From Mansonella perstans (Eukaryota > Nematoda > Chromadorea > Rhabditida > Onchocercidae), in the NCBI GenBank assembly GCA_037074765.1, contig JBAMDO010000323.1:1-44625 (forward strand): a stretch of 44,625 nt of DNA, in the 5' to 3' direction. Shown one piece after another: positions 1 to 8,880 of this stretch (position 1 is the stretch's first letter; each line of letters begins with the position of its first letter). The notes beneath the pieces are model-generated. The model was not told the DNA's origin. It saw only the letters and a list, made by a program, of their open reading frames with translations, and made no database searches. The translations under genes were made by a program, and so were the position numbers.

Positions 1-198
1 TTTTTGATCGTTTCAAACGAAACTTCAAATCCTTCCTTTTTTTCAAATTCCTGCTCATCCTTTCTCCTTCTCCTCTTCTCAACCGCTTATTTCAGAGCCT
101 AATAATTGAATTATGATATCAATGCAAATGAAAAAATAATGTTAAAAGTACAGAAAGAAGAGATAAATTATCATTTTTCCAAATAATGATAAAGAAAC
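1..198 (-). other. Probable intron of the AP-2 gene before its last exon
   Basis: No AP-2 C-terminal sequence (HGFGSP, ALxxFQNYLxE) is visible in any minus-strand frame. The missing exon should lie left of base 1. Confidence 0.5.
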
Positions 199-3100
199 CA
201 TTGAAAAATGTGTTAATCGACTTTGCACAATTGGTTCCAAAATTGGCTGAGGCCTTGAGGAACATATTGGGCTTCGATCGTTGCTCAGTAATTCTTTCAA
301 TTCAGCTAATGTTGCTTTTGTTGCTAGTAGCATATTCTTTCGTCGTTGTATATCCAATGGTTCCATTGAACAATTTGTCCGTGTCAAATGTTCGGCGATC
401 GTTCGGGCAGGAAATTCATTCTCACAGACAGCATTGAAATCTTTTGCCAAATGCATCGCTTCAACTATATTAAATCAATCATTTCACTGTTAACTTTTTC
501 ATTTCACAGAAAAATTTTTATTAATTTATTTAAGAAAAGAATTTGTAACTATTTGTTATTCTTAAATTTAATGTATATTCATACATACATTGCCACAGCA
601 ATATATGTAAGCAATACTTGCTATAAAATCATATGATTACAAAATTAAACCGTAAATTGGATTTTTAAAGCTAAACGATAATGATTTCCAATCCTCGTTT
701 TTGCGTAACTTCATGGATTTTTCATGTAATTTCATTTCTTTTTTTTCAATCTCATGTAATTTCATGCGATTTCAGAAATTTTATTTGCAAGCTAATGGAT
801 ATCGATCGAGATAGTAGATAGTGTGATTTGATATGATAGATGAAGCTTGTATATCCTAATTTAGTAGATTAAATGATCTATAATTCTCATTCATACAACA
901 TACGATCGAATTTACATATGTTATGCATTAATAAACAGTGAAAATCGAACAAATTTGAATTCGCCGGAAAATCGGATAATACCATTAAATGCAGTCAAAC
1001 ATTATTATTCAATAAAATCTTTAAATTTCATCAAAATTTTATCACGAAGAGAAGAAACTAACATTCAACAAGTGCCGTAAGCGAATTAACATTTGTAGCT
1101 TTCCGTCTTCCGGCCGGTAACTGTAAACCGACACGTTTCAACTGGTCACGCAACGATTTTCCGCCATCTTTTGATTTCGCTCTAAAACATATGGTCTAAC
1201 CGGTGTTTTTTTTTTTTTTTTTTTTGGATTGCTTTTCAAATAGGAAGATTATAATCGCCGAAATATTTGAGAAGTGAATTACGCATAAATTAAATTTAAA
1301 AAAAAAACAGTACAACATTAGACATTCAATAATAAAGATTATTAAAGTTAAATTCTGCTCTGAAATTTTCAACGTTGGTTTTATCGTTTAAAATCTTACA
1401 ACATTTCATAAAATATTAGATATTTTATGAAAAGTATAAAATACTAAAAAGTAGCAGCAGACAGACGAAAGAAAGAGAGAGAAAGGAAGGAAAAAAAAAC
1501 GAAATGAAAAAAAGACAATAAAATTTGAAACAATATGAAAAAATTATGTTGAAAATATGATGAAATAAATGGAAACCACGGTTAATTTATTTGTAATTTT
1601 TTGCATTACCTGCGAAGAATTCCACCCAAGACGGATGCGTTAAGACATTCCGGCGGTGAAAGTCGTCGATGAATTTCACCCACTGTCACTTTGTACTTTG
1701 CCGCACTACTGAGCAAACTTAACCGACCTTCAAGAAAATTAATTAATTCATTCATTCATCCACTCAACCATCTTTCATACATTTTCTAGTAATATTCAGT
1801 AGATATTATTTAGTACATATTGTTCAGTAGATAAGAGAAAATGAATGATTAACAAAATTTACACTTCACAAAATAATCAATGAATTCACATTTCGTGTAT
1901 AATTGATAAATTATACAAAAGCGATTGATTGATTTTTGTTTTAATTGCATTATTCAAGTGAACAAATTCGGGAAAATTATTTGACAGCTTCCTAAGTCGA
2001 AAAGTTAAAATACGTCATAATTTTATTTTGCAAATTATTTAATTAAAAAAAAAAAGAAGAAAATTTTTGGTGTAAAAGGTTGCCTTGTCGATAAAAATTT
2101 TCTCCCCGCCATTTACGTCTTTATAATTTATGTGTTCAACGGAGGATGTTTCTCATAAATGTACTTTAGCTTAATTATTCTCATTTGTGTTCAACCTATC
2201 ATTTTGTATTTAATTTATTTACTGTTACTGGTATTATCATTATTGCTAAAACTCATACTGATATATCTTATCATATTCCATTCAATTATAATTTGTCAAT
2301 AAGTTATACTTTTTTAATCATTTTTACTATTTTAATTTTGCTGAGATTTTATGCTAATCCAAAACAATAAAATTATCACTTTAAAGAATTAAATTTTTTA
2401 GCAAGATAACAAACCTGGCACAGAACAGAAGACATCCAGGTAATTAACCGTATGAGATGTTTGATTACTGCTATGCATCAATTGTCCATTCATTGAACAT
2501 GCCGTTATCATTGGCTTAGGTTTTGAACATGCCGCTTTAAAAAGAAAAAAAAGTTGAAGTAGAAATGCTAAAAATATTTGAGATGAATGATGATTATAGG
2601 CAATAATTAACATGTTGTAAACTAGTTCCAATAAAGCGGTCTTTTTTACCTTTACGAATAACTCCACGTTGTTCAGTTATATTTGCTGAGGCTGATGATG
2701 TTGCACCCATTTCCTGATGCTTAAAAAGCAGACAGAATTGGAAAATGAAAATAAATTTAAACAGTTTTAGTAAATTTTAACGCCTACCACTAAAATTAGC
2801 ATATTTTTTGTTTTTCAAAAAGATTTATTAATTTTTTTTCTATCAAAATTTAGCAAAAAATGCTGTAGTATGCCAATTTTTTTCTGTTCAAGATTTCAAT
2901 GTTAAAGAAAATCTTCTTTATTGTATATTTTAAAATAAATTCAAAAATTTACAGTATCAACATTTCTAGCATCTGCAACCATGTTGTGATGTTGTCGTTG
3001 TTGCTGTTGTTGTTGTTGTTGTTGCTGTTGCTGTTGTTGATGATGATGCTGTAAGGAAGCTGTTGAGGGAATATGCTGTTGAGATAGATGTTGCATAAAA

Positions 3101-6100
3101 ACCGGTTGTGGTCGACCGGTAACCATCAAGTATTCCCTTCCATTTGCCATGTCAACCTGAAGTTAAATTTGTTTCAAATAAATGACTAAATGAAATAATG
3201 ATAAAAATTATCAAATATCAATCAGAACTCCTTTTCAATCTAATTTGGAAAATTATTCAAAAATAATAGGAAAAATGACGCTGTAATGAACATTAGACTG
3301 TTGCTGATAGCAGTTGACACGGGCAAGTTCATTAGTCTGTTCACGAAACTGTTCCGTTGCAGCATTGGTGATATTTGCAGCATTGTAAGGTTGTAACTGA
3401 AAATAACAATTGAAAAGAGAAATTTCTGAATGAAATTTGAAATTTCACAGCTATTCTTTCACAGCATAAAAGAAAAGCAAAAAATATTGCTGTTGGCATA
3501 AAAATTCAATTCATTCAAATTATAAATGAGAAACAATTTCGGAAAATCATCACTGATATATCATAATTGATGGGAGCGTTGCAAAATTTCAAATTGTTTC
3601 TTTCAATATGTTTGTAATGATTTTAGAAAGACTTGAAAACATTATTTATACATATTAGAATTTACCTGTTCAGCTTGTCCATAAGGTCCTGGATTATAAG
3701 CAAATGCATAAGCTGGAGATGGAAATCCGATATGTTGTTGGTCGAGCAATGATTGCTGCTGTTCATTGGAAAGAGGTTGCGCTCCGCCGATACCTTCAAG
3801 TTGAAGGCTCTAAAACAAAAAAAAAGAAAGAATTATTTTTTTAAAAATTTATTTCAGACTTTTTAAAAACTAATTGGAATATTAGCAATATTTCAAGTTG
3901 CTCTATCTTGATGCAATAATACTATAAAATTTTTTACTAATATTATTGTTTTTGATGGGATAAAGATTTGATTTAACAATTTACTCGAAATCAAAATTTT
4001 TATGAGACAGAAAGAAAATGAAAAATTTCTGAAATTCCGTCAAATCTTTTTGTAAAATTAAAAATTGAGCAATGAATTTTGATGGTTTCAAAATTCCGAT
4101 CAACTAAAACAAGAAAGAAATTACGATATTTCTTCTCTTCAACCCCTTCGATTCATTTTTTTTTCTTCTTTCTGTCTCTTTCCTTTGTTTCTTTACTCGT
4201 TTCGTTTTTTCTCTTCCTTACTTTCATCCTATTTTCATTTTTTTTTTTAAATTTAGAAAAGTTCAAAATTCTTTTCGTTTTATGAAAAAAAGAAATTGAT
4301 AATTTATTGTTGCTAAATTTGCTGATGCATTTTGTATAATGTATAAATATTACGAAAGGATTCCGTTTTCCACTCCATTTTGTTAACAGATTTTGGGAAA
4401 ATAGAAAACAATGATTTTTGAGTGAGAAGAATGAAAAAAACGATAGAAGAGGTCAGGAAAAAAGAAAAAAAAGGTCACTTCGAATAACTATTTCAATAAC
4501 AATCGTCATTATCTAATTTTCATTTATTTCTCTTCTTTTTCTCCTACCTTTCCAATCTTTTTTTTCCTTTTTTTTTTTCATTTTTTTTCTTCTTTCCTAC
4601 TTTTCATCATAAAAAAATTGATTCACTATTGAATTAAGTGAACGAAAAAAAAAATTGGAAAATTGTAAAATCAGTAAAATTGATGACAGTAAAAGAAATT
4701 CCTCTTCTTTTCGCATCTTTTTTTTTATTGCGGGTGACGATGAAAAAATCCTTTTAAGGATTTAAATTTTCGAAGAAACAGGAATTTTTGATATCAACAA
4801 ATTAAATAGGGGCACAAATTCACAAGCTTCCACGAAAACAATCATCGCAAAAATTTCCCATCTTTCCTTTGTAATTAATTCATTAATCATCTTTCAGATG
4901 ATTGATTTATCAATTATTGTGAATACACTGAAAAACTCTTTTCAGTTTACCTGAAATCTGGAGTGATAACATATTGAAATTATGAAACTGAATAAATCTA
5001 ATTATAACTCGGTCAACTGCGTCATATGATAATTAAGATTTTCTATTCCAAAATTAATTGTTTGAATAATTTTTCCATCTTTTTTTTTGGTTCGGTTTTT
5101 ATAATTGTTTTTTCACTTTTAATTGCATTCTATTCAAACCAGGAAAACTATCTCAAGCAGGTGCCAAAATTTGTAAAGATTCAAAATTAGCATTTGGTCG
5201 TTACATTTTTTATTTGAGACCAAATATTCGTAAATTTACAAATTTCAATTTTAATTTTAGTTAAATCTCCATCTGACTATTATTACGTATAGCCTAACGA
5301 TGATATTTCATGCAACTTTCATTATTTTAAAACAATTTATATTGATTACTGTGTATTATGATAATTTGAATTTGATTTAATTATTTCTTAGATAGCAAAG
5401 TATACACATTATCACTACTAATATTTTGTACATCGACAGTGGATTTGAGCTATAAAGATATAAATTCTCTCTGTTTTTCTTCACTCAAAAACTGCAAATA
5501 TTCTTAATTAGGAATAATTAATGCACGATGTGAAGGCTTAGTAATGTGAAATTCTAATAGATTTAAAGGAATTTTAATCAAAAATAAAATACAAAAGTAT
5601 TATTATCAACATGCCAACACAATTTTTGATAAATTATCGAAATCGTAACTTATTAATGAAGAGAAAAAATTTTTTCGGTAAGTTCCCATTGAAGAAGAAG
5701 AAATATGATGAAATTAATGGTTTGTGAATTTAAATTGACTTTTGAAATGTAAAAGATAACATGTTACAATTTTCTGTCAGCATGACTTTTTTTAATTTAA
5801 AAACAGTTAAAATTTAAAATAATGTTATCAATCTTAAAATGCTTTTAGGCAGTAGCAAATTGCAATATCATTGAATAATGTCATTAATAATATCAAAATT
5901 ATGTAAAAGAAATATATTAAGGGGAGAGAGTTAGAATAGATGAAGAGAGAGAGATAGTGGAGAGAAAAGACAGCAAAAGAAGAGTTTTAAGATATTGGTT
6001 TAACACAACTCACTTGCATTACGTTTTCTTCGACGTTTACAGCTAATACCAGTAATTTGTTGACGCGGCACACTACTCGTGCAGGTACTTTCTGATAACT

Positions 6101-6123
6101 TGCTTTCCCTCAGGTATAACTTT
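1..6123 (-). CDS. TFAP2: AP-2 family transcription factor (gene span; 3' end outside window)
   Basis: Nuclear sequence-specific activator of the AP-2 family, which binds GC-rich palindromes as a dimer. Nine exons can be chained in phase: 6014-6123 (ATG at 6019-6017), 3666-3809, 3292-3396, 2953-3156, 2650-2713, 2415-2534, 1610-1727, 1063-1181 and about 199-458. Together they give 380 codons without a stop. The first half is Gln/Tyr-rich and not conserved. From about codon 200 it carries the family signature: [96 protein letters not shown] and LTHFS. AP-2 proteins are usually about 440 residues, so roughly 60 C-terminal residues (the end of the helix-span-helix) lie left of base 1. Nematodes have several AP-2 paralogues (aptf genes in C. 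elegans); which one this is cannot be told here, and the symbol is family-level only. Confidence 0.93.
199..458 (-). CDS. TFAP2: AP-2 gene, exon 9 (helix-span-helix dimerisation)
   Basis: Begins after AAG at 460-459 so that the split codon gives [20 protein letters not shown]. It continues through [20 protein letters not shown] and [16 protein letters not shown] to LTHFSM. The family continues with a Gly/Phe-rich HGFGSP segment that is absent here, so the exon probably ends at the ATG|GTTTCT donor (198-197). The frame stays open to 142, so a later donor is possible. Confidence 0.88.
459..1062 (-). other. AP-2 intron 8
   Basis: AT-rich, with no coding signal seen. A short tandem-like motif of TCATGxAATTTCATG occurs at 711-772. 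Confidence 0.75.
1063..1181 (-). CDS. TFAP2: AP-2 gene, exon 8 (basic region)
   Basis: Encodes [20 protein letters not shown] then [19 protein letters not shown], collinear with the [39 protein letters not shown] block of the family. Acceptor TTTTAG|AGCG; donor GAAT|GTTAGT. Confidence 0.96.
1610..1727 (-). CDS. TFAP2: AP-2 gene, exon 7 (basic DNA-binding region)
   Basis: Encodes [20 protein letters not shown] and [19 protein letters not shown], the most conserved stretch of AP-2 proteins. Acceptor TTGAAG|GTCGG, donor CGCAG|GTAATG, phases 1 in and 2 out. Confidence 0.97.
1728..2414 (-). other. AP-2 intron 6
   Basis: AT-rich sequence between two firmly placed exons. The plus-strand open frame at 2185-2370 has no recognisable features and is treated as chance. 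Confidence 0.75.
2415..2534 (-). CDS. TFAP2: AP-2 gene, exon 6 (start of the conserved domain)
   Basis: A 120-nt exon behind a long pyrimidine tract (TTTTTAAAG|CGGCA). It ends ...[10 protein letters not shown] plus one base, at CCAG|GTTTGT. Joined to the next exon it forms [14 protein letters not shown], which matches the conserved [14 protein letters not shown] block at the beginning of the AP-2 DNA-binding region. Confidence 0.92.
2650..2713 (-). CDS. TFAP2: AP-2 gene, exon 5 (short linker)
   Basis: A 64-nt exon between ATCAG|GAAATG and AAAG|GTAAAA. It enters in phase 0, leaves in phase 1, and encodes [21 protein letters not shown]. Both flanking phases match the neighbouring exons. Confidence 0.8.
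2953..3156 (-). CDS. TFAP2: AP-2 gene, exon 4 with polyglutamine tract
   Basis: Acceptor TTCAG|GTTGAC and donor ACT|GTAAAT bound 68 codons in phase 0-0. It encodes [20 protein letters not shown], then His-Gln-rich sequence with three His, fourteen consecutive Gln (mixed CAA/CAG, mostly CAA), then RQHH. The tract is probably length-variable between individuals. ATG within VDMANG is an alternative start if the 5' exons are skipped. Confidence 0.85.
3292..3396 (-). CDS. TFAP2: AP-2 gene, exon 3
   Basis: The acceptor TTTTCAG| is good, and 35 codons follow in phase 0 ([20 protein letters not shown]...). The donor is the weak point. AAT|GTTCAT at 3291 keeps phase 0 into the next exon. AGC|GTCATT a few codons downstream would also keep phase. 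Confidence 0.72.
3666..3809 (-). CDS. TFAP2: AP-2 gene, exon 2 (Gln/Pro/Tyr-rich)
   Basis: Bounded by TTTTAG| and CAG|GTAAA. It has 48 codons in phase 0-0 and encodes [20 protein letters not shown] followed by a Tyr/Pro segment ([16 protein letters not shown]). Composition suits an AP-2 N-terminal activation region, though no PPxY motif is visible. Confidence 0.85.
3810..6013 (-). other. AP-2 intron 1 (2.2 kb)
   Basis: AT-rich, with pyrimidine-rich runs at 4130-4250 and 4530-4600 and a GA-rich tract at 5930-5990. No additional exon is required by splice phase. A small ATG-containing segment before a GTAAAC donor near 4945-4980 was considered and does not keep frame. Confidence 0.6.
6014..6123 (-). 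CDS. TFAP2: AP-2 gene, first exon (mostly 5' UTR, initiator ATG at 6019-6017)
   Basis: A strong donor (GCAA|GTGAGT, intron side at 6013) ends this exon. The next exon must be entered in phase 0. The only frame that allows this ends ...GTA ATG CAA, so translation can begin Met-Gln and run on as [13 protein letters not shown] second frame ([12 protein letters not shown]... to [10 protein letters not shown]) is open and looks basic, but it leaves in phase 1 and would hit TGA after four codons of the next exon. The ATG frame is also open upstream to about 6107 ([20 protein letters not shown]), so an extended N terminus from an unseen exon is possible. The 5' boundary is taken as the AG at 6125-6124, which could be a cis or SL trans-splice acceptor. 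Confidence 0.55.
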
Positions 6124-6828
6124 CTGTGATAAATGATAAAAGTGATAAATTTGGGGTAGACCGGTATTCCTTGTAAAAAATGTTGGCAATGTTTGAAACA
6201 TTGATGGATAGTATTGGCAGTAATGATACTAGAGTACCACTGTTCTGTTGTAGGATAAATAAAAAGAAATAAAAATGAAATGATAAATTATATCATGCAA
6301 GGGAGCGAGTTAAAGAGTAAATTAAAAAAAAAAAAAAAAAAGAAAGAATGCAAATAAAATTATTAACTTTTATAGATTATTTTAGAAAATAAAGAATTTC
6401 ACTTCTTCTTTTTTTATGAATTAATTTGTAGATTAAATAAAAAAGAACAGTTTTGACCTTTTTAATCCACTGCTTTTTCTTTCGTTTCCAATTTCTTTTC
6501 TCAAAAGCTATGTTTAAATTATTTCTCTGGATAAGGACCATCAAGTTGTATCAATTTCCCTTCCACTCTCCCTCATCCATTTGTTGTACCCTTTCACCTG
6601 TTCCTATCCTTAGGCTATTACTTCCGTTTTTCCTGTAAGTCACACTAACAATTTTGCCTTAAGGGTTTTATTTGCAATGTGACGTCATGTTATAGAAGAA
6701 AATATAATAATTCAAAATTATTTATTACCATTAAATGTCGCATTTTTCTGTGTTTACACCTACATTTTCCCTAACTTATGTTATTACCCGAGGCAAAGTA
6801 GCCTGGGGATATATATGTATGTGTAATA

Positions 6829-6890
6829 TGTGTGTGTATGTGTGTGTGTGTGTGTGTATGTGTGTGTGTGTGTGTTTGTGTGTGTGTGTT
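6829..6890. repeat. TG/GT dinucleotide microsatellite
   Basis: About 60 bases of alternating TG with single interruptions (TA at two places, one TTTG). Open frames across it are artefacts of the repeat. Confidence 0.95.
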
Positions 6891-7260
6891 GGGAAGAAAC
6901 GAAGTATATCATTTATCAGATCTACTAAATTCCCTAAAGAAAAATTATTCCTTTAACCTTTATTCCCAATTGAAAGAAAAAGAAGAAAAATACGCCGTCG
7001 GCGCTTTTATAAGAATATCCGAAAGCGTTTCGCTTCAACCGTATACCATTTATAAACCGCAAAATGATGTGACTAAAGAAACCCGCGCAGAATGGGTGGG
7101 ACGATAGAGAAATACCGGTCAAAAAATAAAATTGTTACCTTCCAGGTACATTAAACTAAATAAAGCCCATTACTACTACAAAACTATTCATTTGGTAAGA
7201 TATCAATGAATTCATTGAACCATCATCTTCAGTTGAAAAAGTGTTACAAACAAGTGGACA

Positions 7261-7420
7261 AGAAAATGTATTGGGGTGGAAGGACCGGGGGCGGGAGGAT
7301 GAAAGGGAAAAAGGGAGGGAAAAATGATAGAGATAAGAGGTGAATACAGATGTAAGAGTGGGGCAGGAGTACGGGGATAACGAGAGAGATGTGAAGAAAA
7401 AGGAAAGATAAGAGGGAAGC
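7261..7420. repeat. G-rich polypurine tract
   Basis: Nearly pure purine on the plus strand with several G runs (GGGG, GGGGG, GGG and later GGG runs), including GGGGGCGGG, a GC-box-like core. This is unusual in such AT-rich DNA and could form G-quadruplex or triplex structure. Confidence 0.6.
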
Positions 7421-8172
7421 TGAAAGTTTGAAAGAACTCCAAACCAGTAGTACTGCAAAATTGACGATCAAAAAAGGAGTCCACTGCCACTTATTCTCTC
7501 CCCCGTATCTTCCTTTTTGTGAAAATTTAAAACCGTTTACCTAATACCATCATTATTCTAGTTTCTGCCATTTGTGAATGAAGGTGAGAAGAGGTGGCAT
7601 CAAAAGGCGGGGGATGGGTAAAATTAGTGGACAACGGATATTTGTACATTCAAACTTTTACAGCATTATTTGACATCATGGAATAATCAAATTATATATT
7701 ATGTCTAATAAAGCAAAAGCATTATCATGTAAAATATACTATAAAATAATTTAATGGAATTAAAAATGAGAAAAAATACATCAAAAAAAAAGAGTGAAGA
7801 AGAAATTTTTTTAATCAAAACTATGTAAATAAGAATTTATCAATTTTCATTTTTTTTTTTCTTTTCCATTTTACTTTTCCAGTTATGAGTACTATTTATA
7901 TACGTACTGAATCATCCATACTAGCAAAAAAGTACAAATGGACAGATATATACGTACATACAATATACACACATGCCTAGATGTACGTAACATACATGTA
8001 AGATGGAATTTTCAAATTTATCAATTTATATTCATATAATCGACCAATCGATTCCATTATCTTATGCTATCAGTAATCATGATATTTCTTGAAAATAAAA
8101 AATAAAGAGATAAAAATTTGCTCAATTTTCAATCACCATTTCATTCACTCATATTTATCCAATTTACTCATG

Positions 8173-8580
8173 CGTTCATTCATCCATTCATTCATTCACT
8201 CATTCATTCATCCATTCCTTCACTCATTCATTCATCCTGTCATTCAATCATCCATTTATTCGTTCATTCATCCATTCATTTATTCACTCATTCATTCATT
8301 CATTCATTCGTTCATTCCTCAGTCATTCATTCATCTATTCCCTAATTCATTCATCCATTTCGCCATTCATTCGTCCATTCCCTCATTCATTCATTCATTC
8401 ATTCTCGCATTCAATCATCCATTCATTCGTTCATTCATCCATTCATTTATTCACTCGTTCATTCATTCATTCATTCTTCATTCCTCACTCATTCATTCAT
8501 CCATTCCCTCATTCATTTATCCAGTCATTCGTTCATTCATTCATTCCCTCATTCATTCATACATTCATTCATTCATTCAT
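8173..8580. repeat. ATTC tetranucleotide array (about 400 bp)
   Basis: Imperfect ATTC/CATT repeats with scattered substitutions and some higher-order repetition: the segment ending ATCCATTTATTCACTC recurs near 8270 and 8445. The 187-codon plus-strand frame rich in Phe-Ile-His-Ser is the direct translation of the repeat and is not a gene. Confidence 0.95.
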
Positions 8581-8747
8581 CTTTCTTATCTAATCATTTT
8601 CAATGTGAGTTGGTTTTCTTCATTTGATCAAATTCAAATATGTGTGTTGTAAAGGAAAGATGTAAAATTGAGATGGTTCGATTATTATTGTTTTCCTTAA
8701 AACTTGTTTTATAAACATTAAAAGTAAAAATTCTTACTGATCAGTTA

Positions 8748-8880
8748 GATAGCGTTTTCCTTTGTGATATTATTGAATGATGATTTTCGTTGTCATCGTT
8801 GATAGCGTTTTCTTTTGTGATATTATTGAATGATGATTTTCGTTGTCATCGTTGTCATCGTTGTCATCGTTGTCATCATC
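8748..8880. repeat. 53-bp tandem duplication followed by a 9-bp repeat
   Basis: Two copies of a 53-bp unit start at 8748 and 8801 (GATAGCGTTTTC...), differing by about one base. The second runs into four GTTGTCATC nonamers (8845-8880). On the minus strand the nonamer encodes an Asp/Asn run, which gives an 88-codon open frame that I regard as fortuitous. Confidence 0.9.

Larger units (their letters stand above)
6124..8160. other. Upstream flank of the AP-2 gene, no gene seen
   Basis: Contains a run of A at about 6325-6345, the TG microsatellite, a CpG-richer patch at 6990-7105 (CGCCGTCGGCG, CCCGCGC), and a G-rich purine tract at 7260-7400. These make it a plausible promoter-proximal region for the minus-strand gene. 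No transcript feature can be proven. Confidence 0.4.

Noticed and set aside
4940..4980. Mini-exon with ATG before a GTAAAC donor as an AP-2 start
   Set aside because: Leaves in phase 1, which would put the following exon out of frame.
6735..7107. Cys/Val-rich frames across the TG repeat
   Set aside because: Microsatellite artefact; several frames are open at once.
7156..7490. Three overlapping minus-strand Ser/Pro/Leu-rich frames
   Set aside because: By-product of the purine tract; composition is low complexity and there is no start or splice support.
8089..8652. 187-codon plus-strand open frame rich in Phe-Ile-His-Ser
   Set aside because: Direct translation of the ATTC tetranucleotide array; open because the repeat contains no stop in this orientation.
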